64,000 nt of DNA from Taibaiella chishuiensis (GCF_003014535.1 NZ_PYGD01000001.1:434001-498000), one strand, 5' to 3'. Numbered from the stretch's first letter, positions 33,765-43,719 are shown. Made by a program: numbers and translations. The notes: a model not told the origin generated them from the sequence alone.

Positions 33765-36061
33765 TTGTGAATAATGAATTTACCGGTCGCCTTCTGCGTG
33801 CCGTCTTTATTAACGACAAATACCAGGTATACACCGCTCTGTACTTTATGGCCGGTATAGTCCTTGCCATTCCATACGGCCTGGCCGCCCAGGGCCTGGG
33901 TACGGTATACCATCTGGCCTGCGATATCGGTAAAGCGTACATCGGCATTGTCGGCCACACCCCTTACGGCGATCATGCCGTTAAAGCCAGCCGGTACGGG
34001 ATTGGGATAGATAACAAGCGGGTCGTCGTTTTGCGCTTTGCCATCTGTTGCCGTACTGCGGAAGGCCACCACACCTTTTGAGGTAGAGAAGTAAACATCA
34101 CCCGTAACCGGGTCGATATTGATACGTTCGATATAACTGGAGGGAAGCGGGCTATTGTCTTCGTTGAAACGGTAGATGATCTTCTCGGCATCTTCGGAGA
34201 TCAGCCATACCCCGTTGGTAGTACCAATCCATTTGCGGTTGGCGCCATCCACGGCCATAGCCTTTACGGCCTGGTTCTGGAAGAGGTAACCACCGATCTG
34301 GTCGCCAAAGGTTACGACTTTAAGCGATGCTTCGGCAGTACCGGCAAAAGCCCCGTCGGGATCGTTAACGATAGCGATACCATTGGATGTGCCGATCCAG
34401 ATCACGCCGTCTTTATCTTTTACCATCGACAGGGTATTGTTATCGGGCAGGTTGCCACTGCCGCCGCCCATTCTTAACCAGCGGTAGCGGTCGTCGGACG
34501 AATTGTCGAGTGTACCGTTATCATCATACACCACGGCTCCGCGACTGTATAAGGTAATAAACCATTTCCGGCCATTGTCATCCACCAGTACATCGGCTGC
34601 GGAGTGTTCCTGGTTTTCTACGATACTTCTCCCGTTGTACCAGTTACCTTCAGGCGTTCTTACACTCAGTTCGTTAGGCGTACCGGAATTGCTGACCCAA
34701 AGGTTGCCGTTGGCATCCTGGGCCAGGCCGGAAACTGGGAAAAGCTTGCCCTCGCTGTTGACAGAAGGCAATACGCCTTTGTTATAAACATTCGTTGCAC
34801 CACCCGGATCGATAATGGCAACCCCGCCGGAATAAGAGCCCATGTATACTTTGCCGGTACTCTGGTCGCGCAGCACCCGGATAAAGTCCTGTACCCACTC
34901 ATCGTCGGAGACATAGGGATAATTGGTCCATTTGTCGTCGTGGAAATGAGAGTACATCGCGCGGCTTTTGGTAGAGCCCCAGCCCTCCGTTTTACCGCCA
35001 TGCGCCATCCACAGGTCACTGTCGTACGCCGATATATCGAATGAAGACGCCGTTACCGGTCCGTCCGGGAAATAAGGATCGGCATGCGTTACATCTACTT
35101 TTTTACGCAATCCGCGTTGATTGGGAAAACTGTAATTGCTGTTGTCGGTAAACCACACTTCCCCGTTGCCCAGTTCTATGATCTGGGTGGGCGATACGGT
35201 GCCGAAAGAGTCCGTTACCATGCCATCGGAATTTATCCGTTTGCCATATCCTTTAAAAGAATCGGTATTGGCAGCACTTACCCACAGTCCGCCTGGGCCC
35301 GCATCGAGTGCGGTAACGGGATAGGTGGTTTTGCGGAAAAGGCTGAGCGCCCCGTTGGAAAACCGGTACAGGCTATCGGCATTGGCCGTATATAAAGTGC
35401 CGCCGGCATAACATACATAACGAAAAACACGGTCGTCCAGTTTTTTCCAGGTAGCATAGTTCAGGATAAAGCTGTTGTTGACCGAAGTACCGTAAAGCCC
35501 CATGCCGGTTACGGCATATACCGAATCGTTGGCAATGGCCGAAGCATACACGGGCATCGTCAGGCCATTATCGGTAAAGGTTACGGTTTCTTTTATTTCC
35601 CTTTTGGTAAGATTGAGGATAAACAGGCCGATCGTAGAGCTCAGGTAGGCTTTACCTCCGCCCGCGGTAATGTGGTGCACCGTTTTATCGCCACCCACAT
35701 TGGTCCGTTTCACTTCGGGAATATTGTAGAAGGCAAGGTCTTTGAAGAGATCGATATTACTATTGGTATAGACCAGGATGGCCGTTTGGGTCAGCCCGTC
35801 GTAGGCTACGCCCGAAAGCCCCACATCGCTCATACCATTGGCCTTACTGTAAGGCGTCAGGGTACCCTCGTTGCGGTTATAGGTAAAAAAGCCGGAGGAA
35901 GTGGCACAGAAAAAAGTGGTTCCGTCCGAGGCAACACCTTCACCCTGGTTATAGGGCAAAAAAGATTTCCATTGCTCAACAGCGGGACCTCCGTGTTGGG
36001 CAATGGAATCAGTTGTATAAAAAATCGCCGAAAGCGATAAAAAAAGCGCTGCTGTCTTCAT
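33761..36061 (-). CDS. porZ: PorZ-like T9SS surface protein
   Basis: A 766-residue exported protein with signal MKTAALFLSLSAIFYTTDSIAQ. Two beta-propellers follow: the first starts WKSFLPYNQGEGVASDGTTFFCATSSGFFTYN and contains SKANGMSDVGLSGVAYD; the second contains LAQDANGNLWVSNSG and WIGTSNGIAIVNDPDGAF. A type IX sorting domain ends the protein (LVIYPNPVPAGFNG...FIIHN). Order, length and N-terminal pattern match PorZ, the T9SS attachment-complex component that delivers anionic LPS to the PorU sortase. A TACTTTTG box at 36085-36092 favours ATG 36061 over 36076. Moderate confidence versus a generic propeller substrate. Confidence 0.7.
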   Translation of the reverse strand: MKTAALFLSLSAIFYTTDSIAQHGGPAVEQWKSFLPYNQGEGVASDGTTFFCATSSGFFTYNRNEGTLTPYSKANGMSDVGLSGVAYDGLTQTAILVYTNSNIDLFKDLAFYNIPEVKRTNVGGDKTVHHITAGGGKAYLSSTIGLFILNLTKREIKETVTFTDNGLTMPVYASAIANDSVYAVTGMGLYGTSVNNSFILNYATWKKLDDRVFRYVCYAGGTLYTANADSLYRFSNGALSLFRKTTYPVTALDAGPGGLWVSAANTDSFKGYGKRINSDGMVTDSFGTVSPTQIIELGNGEVWFTDNSNYSFPNQRGLRKKVDVTHADPYFPDGPVTASSFDISAYDSDLWMAHGGKTEGWGSTKSRAMYSHFHDDKWTNYPYVSDDEWVQDFIRVLRDQSTGKVYMGSYSGGVAIIDPGGATNVYNKGVLPSVNSEGKLFPVSGLAQDANGNLWVSNSGTPNELSVRTPEGNWYNGRSIVENQEHSAADVLVDDNGRKWFITLYSRGAVVYDDNGTLDNSSDDRYRWLRMGGGSGNLPDNNTLSMVKDKDGVIWIGTSNGIAIVNDPDGAFAGTAEASLKVVTFGDQIGGYLFQNQAVKAMAVDGANRKWIGTTNGVWLISEDAEKIIYRFNEDNSPLPSSYIERINIDPVTGDVYFSTSKGVVAFRSTATDGKAQNDDPLVIYPNPVPAGFNGMIAVRGVADNADVRFTDIAGQMVYRTQALGGQAVWNGKDYTGHKVQSGVYLVFVVNKDGTQKATGKFIIHN

Positions 36062-36084
36062 GTTAAGCTTATTCATACCTTCTT

Positions 36085-36092
36085 CAAAAGTA
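36085..36092 (-). promoter_or_regulatory. Predicted porZ promoter -7 box
   Basis: TACTTTTG on the minus strand, 23 bases upstream of ATG 36061. Confidence 0.5.
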
Positions 36093-36127
36093 CTAATAAA
36101 ACGTAATTCAGGGACAGATTAGTATGG

Positions 36128-37936
36128 CTATTTTAAATGCTTGATATTGATAACTTCCTGCTTGGTAAGGAAACGCCATTTGCCGCGCAGGACGTGTTTT
36201 TTGGTCAATCCCGCATACATAACACGGTCCAGTTTAACCACTTCGTAGCCCAGCGATTCGAAGATACGGCGCACGATACGGTTTTTGCCGCTGTGGATCT
36301 CCATACCGACCTCGTTCTTGGTCTCGAGGTATTCCAGCTCGTCCACTTTAGCTTGCCCGTCTTCCAGGATCACACCTTCCAGGATCTTGTCAAAGTCTGC
36401 TTTAGACAGGTTTTTGTCGAGGGTGGCTTTGTACACCTTGCGCACTTCATATTTAGGATGAGCCAGTTTCTGTGCCAGTTCGCCATCATTGGTCAGCAGC
36501 AGCAGACCGGTTGTATTGCGATCGAGCCTGCCCACCGGGAATACGCGCTCTTCGATATGGTTCTCGAGCATCTCCATTACCGTACGCCTTCCTTTCGGAT
36601 CGTCGGTGGTCGTGATAAAGCCTTTGGGCTTATTCATCAGGATATAGACCAGGTTTTTCTGAACCACTAACTGTTTGCCGTTCAGTGCAATAATATCTTC
36701 GAGGGTTACTTTAAAGCCGGGTTCGGTTATCAGTTCGCCATTTACCGTTACTTTACCTTCTTTAATCAGGGTTACGGCATCTCTGCGGCTGCATACATCG
36801 CAATGTGCAATGTATTTGTTCAGCGGCATGGGTTTGCTGGCATCCAGATTTTCGGGAGCCGTCTGGTTGGCCTCGTCGTGGTTGCCTTCCGACCAGGTTG
36901 CATAAGCTTTCTCCTGTTCTTTTTCGTTGTCGAAATGCTTTTTGAACCTGGATTTAGGTTCGCGCGGTTCGTCTTTATCCCGCTTCTTCGGTTTGATATC
37001 GCTCTTGCCAAATACGCGTTCCACCGGCTCATCCGACCATTTGTCCAGCTCCCTGGAGAACGTGATCTCGTCGCCCTGGCTTTCCTGCTCGCGTTTCTGC
37101 TGCATTTTGCGCTGGTGCTGGATCAGCTCTTCGTCATCCAGTTTGCCAAAGGTATTTTTATAACGGTCGACAGGTTTGTCCTCTTTCTTTTTAAAATCGC
37201 GGTCGCCTCTGTCCTCGAAAGATTTTTTGAAGGGTTTATCCCCTTTATCAAAAGATTTTTTAAAAGGGCGGTCTTCTTTATCTCCGAACGACTTTTTAAA
37301 GGGACGGTCTTCGTGGTTACCAAATGACTTGCGGAAAGGACGGTCTTCCTTGCCTTCAAACGATTTCCGGAAAGGACGCTCTTCTTTGTTGTCAAATGAT
37401 TTTTTGAAAGGACGGTCTTCTCTGTTGTCAAACGACTTCTTGAAAGGGCGGTCTTCTTTATTATCAAAAGATTTGCGGAAAGGGCGGTCTTCTTTGTTGT
37501 CAAACGACTTTTTAAAAGGACGCTCTTCTTTATTATCGAAAGATTTACGGAAAGGGCGGTCTTCTTTGTTGTCAAATGACTTTTTAAAAGGACGCTCTTC
37601 TTTATTATCGAAAGATTTACGGAAAGGGCGGTCTTCCTTGCCTTCAAATGATTTTTTAAAAGGGCGGTCGCCTTTGTCGTCGAATTTCTTTTTGAAGGGA
37701 CGATCCTCATCGTGGCGGAACGGCTTTTTAAACGGCCGGTCTTCCGGCTTGCCGGACGCCTTACGGAAAGGGCGGTCTTCGTCGTTACCAAACTGCTTCC
37801 GGAAAGGCTTATCATCCTTATCGCCGGTTTTCTGCCTGAAAGGCCGGTCTTCTTTCCTGTCTGAAGATTTCCTGTAAGGCGCATCATCATTGTTGCCGAA
37901 AGCCTTTTTACCGGAATGGAATGGTTTCTTGTGCAT
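36128..37936 (-). CDS. RluB/RsuA-family pseudouridine synthase with repeat extension
   Basis: A 602-residue protein. The C-terminal 240 residues are a normal rRNA pseudouridine synthase: S4 domain (PLNKYIAHCDVCSRRDAVTLIKEGKVTVNG), then VYILMNKPKGFITT and the catalytic GRLDRNTTGLLLL with Asp472, ending MEIHSGKNRIVRRIFESLGYEV. Residues about 20-245 hold some 18 tandem units of about 12 residues with consensus [KE][ED]RPF[KR]KSFDNK, highly charged and surely disordered. A charged linker joins the parts. ATG 37936 is preferred over the longer frame to 38053, which reads poorly and would nearly reach rlmN. The extension probably binds RNA or ribosomes; this is inference. Confidence 0.88.
   Translation of the reverse strand: MHKKPFHSGKKAFGNNDDAPYRKSSDRKEDRPFRQKTGDKDDKPFRKQFGNDEDRPFRKASGKPEDRPFKKPFRHDEDRPFKKKFDDKGDRPFKKSFEGKEDRPFRKSFDNKEERPFKKSFDNKEDRPFRKSFDNKEERPFKKSFDNKEDRPFRKSFDNKEDRPFKKSFDNREDRPFKKSFDNKEERPFRKSFEGKEDRPFRKSFGNHEDRPFKKSFGDKEDRPFKKSFDKGDKPFKKSFEDRGDRDFKKKEDKPVDRYKNTFGKLDDEELIQHQRKMQQKREQESQGDEITFSRELDKWSDEPVERVFGKSDIKPKKRDKDEPREPKSRFKKHFDNEKEQEKAYATWSEGNHDEANQTAPENLDASKPMPLNKYIAHCDVCSRRDAVTLIKEGKVTVNGELITEPGFKVTLEDIIALNGKQLVVQKNLVYILMNKPKGFITTTDDPKGRRTVMEMLENHIEERVFPVGRLDRNTTGLLLLTNDGELAQKLAHPKYEVRKVYKATLDKNLSKADFDKILEGVILEDGQAKVDELEYLETKNEVGMEIHSGKNRIVRRIFESLGYEVVKLDRVMYAGLTKKHVLRGKWRFLTKQEVINIKHLK
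37200..37850. repeat. 36-bp coding tandem repeat
   Basis: The DNA behind the repeat extension: about 18 units near 36 bases long. The central units (about 37370-37640) are almost identical at DNA level in alternating pairs. One contains AAAGATTTACGGAAAGGGCG and the other ACTTTTTAAAAGGACGCTC. This points to recent unit exchange or slippage. Confidence 0.85.
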
Positions 37937-38016
37937 CAGTATATTAATAAAATAGGTTGTGGAATAAATTGAAAAAAAGGCCGGCAATAGCTGCGGCCTG
38001 CAGGATCGCTCCTGTA

Positions 38017-39057
38017 TTATGCTGTGCGGGTAACATTGGCCAGCTGGCCGCATGCCGCATCGATATCTTTACCGCGGCTCCGGCGCAATCTCGCATTCAC
38101 ACGATTGGCAGCGAGGTATTCCATAAACTGGTCCACCACGTTTTCTTCCGGCTTTTCGAAGTCGGCATCATCGATAGCATTATATTCGATGATATTGACC
38201 AGGTCGGCCGGTACCTGGCGGTATATTTTCACCAGTTCTTCGGCGTCCTTGCGGCTGTCATTAAAATTCTTGAAGAGGATGTATTCGAAGGTGATCTCGT
38301 TGCCGGTTTTCTGGTAGAAGTAAAGCAGCGATTCGATCAGCGTCTTGAGGTTATTGCTTTCGTTGATGGGCATAATCTCGTTACGCTTCTGGTCGTTGGC
38401 CGCATGCAGCGACAGTGCCAGTTTGAACCGTACTTCATCGTCGCCCAGCTGTTTGATCATTTTAGCCACCCCTGCGGTAGACAGGGTAATACGGCGCGGG
38501 CTCATGCCCAGTCCCTCGGGCGAGGTAATGCGCTCGATGGCTTTGAGTACGTTTTTATAATTGAGCAGGGGTTCGCCCATACCCATAAAAACGATATTGC
38601 TGAGATGCCGGCCGAAGTGGGTTTCGGCCTGCTGGTTGATCAGGGTTACTTCATCTACGATTTCGTCGAACTCCAGGTTACGTGCACGGGGCAGGTAACC
38701 GGTAGCGCAGAATTTGCAGCTGAGGCTACAACCCACCTGCGAGGATACACAAGCGGTCATGCGCTTTTCGGTAGGGATCAGCACCCCTTCGATAAAGCGG
38801 TTATCATGCAGTTTCAGCCGGCTTTTAATGGTACCGTCGTTACTGAACTGGCTGTGGTCGATCGTGACTTTGGGAATCTGGTAAACTTCGAGCAGTTGCT
38901 CGCGAAGTTTTTTGGAGAGGTTGCTCATCTCATCGATCGAGCTGGCGTGCTTCTTCCAGATCCAGTCGTGGATCTGTGCGGCACGGAATTTGGGTTCGCC
39001 CAATTCTTTCATCAACTGTTCTATCTCCGCTAGAGGGGCATGTCTCAGATTTTTCAT
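38017..39057 (-). CDS. rlmN: Dual-specificity RNA methyltransferase RlmN (radical SAM)
   Basis: A 346-residue enzyme that makes C2-methyladenosine in 23S rRNA and tRNAs. The radical-SAM 4Fe-4S motif is GCSLSCKFCATG (Cys110, 114, 117). Other landmarks are FIEGVLIP, MGMGEPLLNYKNVLKAI, RRITLSTAGVAKMI and LALSLHAANDQKRNEIMPIN. The N-terminal helical domain starts PKFRAAQIHDWIWKK. The length is typical. A TACCTTTG box at 39075-39082 lies just upstream. Confidence 0.95.
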   Translation of the reverse strand: MKNLRHAPLAEIEQLMKELGEPKFRAAQIHDWIWKKHASSIDEMSNLSKKLREQLLEVYQIPKVTIDHSQFSNDGTIKSRLKLHDNRFIEGVLIPTEKRMTACVSSQVGCSLSCKFCATGYLPRARNLEFDEIVDEVTLINQQAETHFGRHLSNIVFMGMGEPLLNYKNVLKAIERITSPEGLGMSPRRITLSTAGVAKMIKQLGDDEVRFKLALSLHAANDQKRNEIMPINESNNLKTLIESLLYFYQKTGNEITFEYILFKNFNDSRKDAEELVKIYRQVPADLVNIIEYNAIDDADFEKPEENVVDQFMEYLAANRVNARLRRSRGKDIDAACGQLANVTRTA

Positions 39058-39074
39058 CTGTGAATAAATTTTTG

Positions 39075-39082
39075 CAAAGGTA
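39075..39082 (-). promoter_or_regulatory. Predicted rlmN promoter -7 box
   Basis: TACCTTTG on the minus strand, 17 bases upstream of the rlmN ATG. Confidence 0.55.
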
Positions 39083-39189
39083 ATGTTTTTACCCGCTTAG
39101 TGGCATAGGTTTTTTCAATCATGCGTTTCAGCGGCAAATTGCACAGCCCATACCTCATTCCAAAGCGAAGGTTCCGCCCCGCTATCCCC

Positions 39190-40209
39190 TTATTGCCTGT
39201 GCTTTACCACAAACCGGCTCCGGATGCTCTTTTGCCTGCCCTGCAGGTATATTTCTGCAATATACAGGCCGTCGGGCAAATGTTGTACCCCTATCGACCT
39301 GGCCTTACCGCTACGGATCACCACACGGCCCAGCGTATTCCAGACCAATACCCGGGTAACCGGGTAACCGGTATTATTGACCAGGGTTACCTCGTGGGAA
39401 GCCGGGTTGGGCACGATCCGGATGTTTTGCCCGCCTGGCGGCTCGTCGATACCGGTTGTAGTACAGATTCCTTTGGCGGTCGCGATCTTTTGCAACGAAT
39501 CTATCGGTTCGATACCATCGTTGTTCCGGGTGCGTACGCTTATGTTCAGGTAGGGGCTGTTATATGGGTCTGTAGGTTTTGATACCTTCAGGAAAGCAAA
39601 AAGCGAAGAAGTATTGTTGGTTGCGCAGCGGCTGTCGGCGCCAACCATTTTAGCGCCCTGCATGGCGGCCATCAGTTTACAGGCAAGCGACCCCGGCGTG
39701 TTGTTGAAGCGGGCTTCCATAGAATCCAGCACTTTCTTCCCCAGCAGGATATTGCCCTGTATGCTGTAATTTTTCCCGGTAATGTGGTTGGCATAACTCA
39801 TATTGCCGCTCCCGGTATGCGCTGCGGTCTGCGGTACCTTATCGACCAGTGCGGCAATACCGTACTGCCGGGAGCCGAAGAGTTGCGCGCTTTCGCTGTT
39901 GCCCAGCCAGGTAATGATCTGTTGCGGCGTATCGCCGGCCAGCATCCGGGCACGGGCATTGGCCTGGTTGGTCTCCAGGTAAAAGGCCTGGGTATTGATC
40001 GCTCCTTTACCCGGAATCAGGTCGCCCAGGAATGAGGGGTCATTGATAGCGGACATAAACAGGTCGACACAGGAGGCGCCGGCGCTGCCTACTTCGCCGC
40101 TGGCGCTGTCTACAGCTACGATAGAGAAAGTGTCCTGGGCATGGGAGCGGGCAGGAAGCAGGAAAGCAGGACTGGTCAACAGCAATATGCTCATGATCTT
40201 CGTTTTCAC
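39190..40209 (-). CDS. Secreted DUF1028 protein with T9SS sorting domain
   Basis: A roughly 339-residue exported protein. The signal peptide ends PARSHAQ. A DUF1028 domain (Ntn-hydrolase-like fold) spans about residues 25-235: DTFSIVAVDSASGEVGSAGASCVD, GKGAINTQAFYLETNQANARARM, GKNYSIQGNILLGKKVLDSM, GADSRCATNNTSS. The C-terminal 75 residues are a type IX sorting domain (IVPNPASHEVTLVNN...IYLQGRQKSIRSRFVVKHRQ). The start is either GTG 40209 or ATG 40194; the frame is open to 40251. Enzymatic activity of DUF1028 is not established. Confidence 0.85.
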   Translation of the reverse strand: MKTKIMSILLLTSPAFLLPARSHAQDTFSIVAVDSASGEVGSAGASCVDLFMSAINDPSFLGDLIPGKGAINTQAFYLETNQANARARMLAGDTPQQIITWLGNSESAQLFGSRQYGIAALVDKVPQTAAHTGSGNMSYANHITGKNYSIQGNILLGKKVLDSMEARFNNTPGSLACKLMAAMQGAKMVGADSRCATNNTSSLFAFLKVSKPTDPYNSPYLNISVRTRNNDGIEPIDSLQKIATAKGICTTTGIDEPPGGQNIRIVPNPASHEVTLVNNTGYPVTRVLVWNTLGRVVIRSGKARSIGVQHLPDGLYIAEIYLQGRQKSIRSRFVVKHRQ

Positions 40210-40314
40210 AGGCAAAAAATTTAAAAAATTATACTTTAAAAATATATACAAAATACCCGTTTCTTTATTTGCAGCATACCATTCCGCGTTAATTTGTGCA
40301 AATGAGGCACAAAA

Positions 40315-40340
40315 AAGCCAGCCCCGTTGGAGGCTGGCTT
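40315..40340 (-). terminator. Terminator of rny
   Basis: AAGCCAGCC and GGCTGGCTT arms with an 8-base loop, flanked by AAAAAA on the plus strand. Confidence 0.8.
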
Positions 40341-40362
40341 TGCAGGAGATATACCGGTTGGA

Positions 40363-41961
40363 TTAGCGGGCTACATTCACCGCACGTTTTTCGCGGATAA
40401 CGGTTACCTTGATCTGTCCGGGGTATTGCATTTCTTTCTGGATCTTGTCGGCGATCTCGAAGCTTAAGCGGTCGCTGTCGGAGTCGCTTACTTTATCGGC
40501 TTCAACAATTACACGCAGTTCCCTGCCTGCCTGGATCGCGTAAGCTTTTTCCACACCGTCGTAGGCAACGGCCAGGTTTTCCAGGTCTTTGATACGCTGC
40601 AGGTAGCTTTGCATAATCTCGCGACGGGCACCGGGACGGGCGCCGCTGATCGCATCGCAGGCCTGGATGATCGGGGAGATGATATAGGTCATTTCCATTT
40701 CATCGTGGTGCGCACCGATAGCGTTGATGATGGCAGGATGCTCGCCACATTTCTCGGCCAGCCTCGCGCCCAGCAGTGCGTGGCTCAGTTCGGTTTCCTC
40801 ATCTGGCACTTTACCGATATCATGCAGCAGGCCGGCACGTTTTGCCAGTTTTACCACTTTCTGTCCCAGGCCCAGTTCTGCCGCCATAATACCGCAAAGG
40901 TTCGCGGTCTCTTTGGAGTGCATCAGCAGGTTCTGACCATAAGAGGAGCGGAAACGCATTTTACCGACCATACGTACCAGGTCTTTGTGCAGGCCGTGGA
41001 TACCCAGCTCGATAATGGTGCGTTCGCCGATTTCCATCACCTGGTCTTCGATCTGTTTCTTGGTTTTTTCCACAATTTCTTCGATACGTGCCGGATGTAT
41101 ACGGCCATCCTGTACGAGGCGTTGCAGGGAGAGGCGGGCAATTTCGCGGCGCAGCGGATCGAAACAGCTCAGTACGATCGCTTCGGGAGTATCGTCGATA
41201 ATCAGGTCCACACCGGTAGCGGCTTCCAGGGCCCTGATATTACGGCCTTCACGACCAATGATCTGGCCTTTGATTTCGTCGCTTTCCAGGTTGAATACGG
41301 TGATGGCGTTCTCGATCGTTTGTTCGGCGGCTACACGCTGTATGCTCTGGATCACGATCTTTTTGGCCTCTTTGGAAGCGTTCAGTTTTGCTTCTTCCAC
41401 GATCTCCTGGATGTGGGCCATAGCGCCGGTACGGGCTTCCTCCTTCATGGCGTCGATCAGCTGGTTTTTAGCTTCTTCGGCGCTCAGGTTCGATATTTTT
41501 TCGAGTTGTTTGATGTGCTCTTCCTGGTGTTTTTCAAGCTCCTGGCGTTTCTGATCCAGTTCCTGGCGTTTTTCCAGGGTAATTTCCAGTTGTTTATCCA
41601 GGTTGGCCTTATGCTGTGTATTCTCGTTGATCTGTTTCTGTAAAATCTGGTTCTTGTCGCTCAGCGATTGTTCTTTCTGGCGCAGTTTATTTTCGGCATC
41701 CTGTACTTTCTGGTTACGCTGCGATATTTCCTTTTCGTTTTCCGACTTCATCTGGAGGAATTTCTCTTTAGCCTCCAACAGCTTTTTTTCTTTTAAGGTT
41801 TCTGCAACTATTTTGGCATCTTCGGCAATCTTGGCAGCCTGCATTTCTGCATCTTTGATCTTTTGTTCGGTGTTCTTGGCAAATATTGCTTTGCCCAGGA
41901 AGATTCCGATTACTAATGCCGCCACTGCCACCAGCGCGGAAACGATCATTGCTAAATCCAT
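40363..41961 (-). CDS. rny: Ribonuclease Y
   Basis: A 532-residue membrane-anchored endoribonuclease that initiates mRNA decay. An N-terminal transmembrane helix ([23 protein letters not shown]) is followed by a long Lys/Glu/Gln coiled coil to about residue 200, a KH domain ([35 protein letters not shown]) and an HD domain ([28 protein letters not shown]). The length is usual. Monocistronic, leftward, with a clear terminator. Confidence 0.95.
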   Translation of the reverse strand: MDLAMIVSALVAVAALVIGIFLGKAIFAKNTEQKIKDAEMQAAKIAEDAKIVAETLKEKKLLEAKEKFLQMKSENEKEISQRNQKVQDAENKLRQKEQSLSDKNQILQKQINENTQHKANLDKQLEITLEKRQELDQKRQELEKHQEEHIKQLEKISNLSAEEAKNQLIDAMKEEARTGAMAHIQEIVEEAKLNASKEAKKIVIQSIQRVAAEQTIENAITVFNLESDEIKGQIIGREGRNIRALEAATGVDLIIDDTPEAIVLSCFDPLRREIARLSLQRLVQDGRIHPARIEEIVEKTKKQIEDQVMEIGERTIIELGIHGLHKDLVRMVGKMRFRSSYGQNLLMHSKETANLCGIMAAELGLGQKVVKLAKRAGLLHDIGKVPDEETELSHALLGARLAEKCGEHPAIINAIGAHHDEMEMTYIISPIIQACDAISGARPGARREIMQSYLQRIKDLENLAVAYDGVEKAYAIQAGRELRVIVEADKVSDSDSDRLSFEIADKIQKEMQYPGQIKVTVIREKRAVNVAR

Positions 41962-42106
41962 AATATATACTGTATTATCATTTTTGTTTGTGAATAAATA
42001 AAAACCTCCCGCCCCCTGCCCTGAGGAGGGGGTGCGACATTAACCGGCGAAGTTAGTATTTATTCCTGTAAATCCTACGAGGGCGAAAAAGCACTTCTTT
42101 TTTATA

Positions 42107-42114
42107 TAAGTTTG
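42107..42114 (+). promoter_or_regulatory. Predicted promoter of the GT39-like gene
   Basis: TAAGTTTG, an exact TAnnTTTG match, 85 bases upstream of ATG 42200. Confidence 0.5.
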
Positions 42115-42199
42115 CAGCAATCCCGCGTTTCTAATATTTTACCCGGGGTCTTTCATCTTTTTACAAACAACGGAATTCTATACTTTTCCCCGTTTACCT

Positions 42200-43651
42200 A
42201 TGAACCGCAACAAATACCTGCCCTTCTGGCTGATCACCCTGGCCGTTATGATCGGGTTGCCCTTAGTCACACTCATCCAGGATGGTATGTTTATGGATGC
42301 GATGTTGTATACCAGTGTGGCGCATAACCAGGCGCATGGCTTCGGCACCTTTTGGTTTCCCCAGTTCAGCAAGCTCAACCTCGACCTGCCGGGCTTCAAT
42401 TCCTTCCACGAACAGCCGCCGCTTGCATTCGGCATCGAATCGTTGTTTTTCCGGGTACTGGGCAACAGTATGTATGTAGAACGCTTTTATGTGCTGGTAA
42501 CGATGTGTTTAACCGCCTGGCTTATTTACCGGCTGTGGCAGGAAGTTTATAAAAACGAGGTTACGTTGCGCCGGTTGGGCTGGCTGCCCCTCCTGCTCTG
42601 GATTACCATTCCGACCGTTTTCTGGGGCTGTTCCAATAATGTGAACGAGAATACGATGGGCATTTTCACCCTGGCTTCCGTACTGGTTTCGTTCCGGCTG
42701 CTGCAGCGCGATGCCCGCAACCTGTTTGCATGGATGCTGGTGGGCTTGCTTATTTTCCTGGCCACCTTCACCAAAGGATTTCCCGGCTTTTTCCCCATTG
42801 TTGTCCCCGTGGTGTACTGGTTCGCTACGCGCCGCATCTCCGCAGGCCGCGCTTTCGGCTATAGCACCCTCCTGCTGGCGGTACCCTTGGCCATCTACGG
42901 TATCCTGTTCCTGGTACCGGAGAGCAGGGACAGCCTCTCTATTTACCTGTTTAAAAGAGCCCTGCTGCGTATAACCTCCGATCCTACTACCAGCAACCGT
43001 TTTGCTTCGCTGGTCAACCTGTTTATGGACCTGCTGCCCCAGTTGGGCCTGTTGCTGATTATCGTGCTGGTGGCCAGGGCTAAAAAAATAAAAGCGGCCT
43101 ATACCGGCGGACAGGGCGGGCTTATCCTCTTTTTCCTGCTTACCGGGCTTTCGGCCACGGCGCCGCTTATGCTCACTATGGTACAAAAGGCGTTTTACCT
43201 GCTGCCCGGCTTCCCGTTTTTCGCAATCGGCACGGGTATGCTGCTGGCGCCCTATATATCGCGTTTTACGGAAAAGATGCAGACCGGCAGCAAGGGTTTC
43301 CGCATCTTCAGGGGCATCAGCGTGCTGCTGCTCTGCAGCGCCATAACCGTGGTAGGCCTGCAAGCGGGCAAGGTAGGCCGCGAAAAAGATGTGCTTCACG
43401 ATGTGTATGCGATCGGCAAACTGCTGCCGGAACATTCGGTTATCGGTATCAACCAGCGGGATTTTTATATCGACTGGGAATTGCAATGTTACCTGATGCG
43501 CTATTTCTTTATCAGCGTGGATTTTAAACCGGGGAAACCACTGACCTATTTTATCCTCGACAAATCGCTGAAGACCGATACGGACCTCAGCCGCTATAAA
43601 AAAATGGAACTGGGTCTTGAAAAATACGACCTGTACAAACTGGAACCTTAA
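42200..43651 (+). CDS. GT39-like membrane glycosyltransferase
   Basis: A 483-residue polytopic inner-membrane protein with about ten helices in the first 380 residues. The first external loop has DGMFMDAMLYTSVAHNQAHGFGTFWFP and FHEQPPLAFGIESLFFRVLGNS. This is the acidic/aromatic loop pattern of ArnT/PMT-type GT39 enzymes, which use polyprenyl-phosphate sugars. ATFTKGFPGFFPIVVPVVYW follows later, and the roughly 95-residue C-terminal tail is soluble. The acceptor is unknown; lipid or protein glycosylation at the periplasmic face is the family role. It converges on glnS through a shared terminator. Confidence 0.8.
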   Translation: MNRNKYLPFWLITLAVMIGLPLVTLIQDGMFMDAMLYTSVAHNQAHGFGTFWFPQFSKLNLDLPGFNSFHEQPPLAFGIESLFFRVLGNSMYVERFYVLVTMCLTAWLIYRLWQEVYKNEVTLRRLGWLPLLLWITIPTVFWGCSNNVNENTMGIFTLASVLVSFRLLQRDARNLFAWMLVGLLIFLATFTKGFPGFFPIVVPVVYWFATRRISAGRAFGYSTLLLAVPLAIYGILFLVPESRDSLSIYLFKRALLRITSDPTTSNRFASLVNLFMDLLPQLGLLLIIVLVARAKKIKAAYTGGQGGLILFFLLTGLSATAPLMLTMVQKAFYLLPGFPFFAIGTGMLLAPYISRFTEKMQTGSKGFRIFRGISVLLLCSAITVVGLQAGKVGREKDVLHDVYAIGKLLPEHSVIGINQRDFYIDWELQCYLMRYFFISVDFKPGKPLTYFILDKSLKTDTDLSRYKKMELGLEKYDLYKLEP

Positions 43652-43653
43652 CG

Positions 43654-43689
43654 AACAGGGGCCGGAAGTTAAAACTTCCGGCCCCTGTT
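43654..43689. terminator. Bidirectional terminator between GT39 and glnS
   Basis: A perfect 17-bp stem, AACAGGGGCCGGAAGTT (43654-43670) and AACTTCCGGCCCCTGTT (43673-43689), with a 2-base spacer. U-tracts are short on both sides. Confidence 0.75.
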
Positions 43690-43719
43690 GCATTATCACC
43701 AGGCAGCGGACTGCCTCAT

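Noticed and set aside
37200-37850. CRISPR-like regular 36-base repeats
   Set aside because: The units are contiguous, lack spacers and encode an in-frame 12-residue repeat in the pseudouridine synthase; no cas genes are present.
37176-37877. Repetitive plus-strand frame rich in GRSSL units
   Set aside because: It is the reverse reading of the pseudouridine-synthase repeats; repeats keep all frames open.
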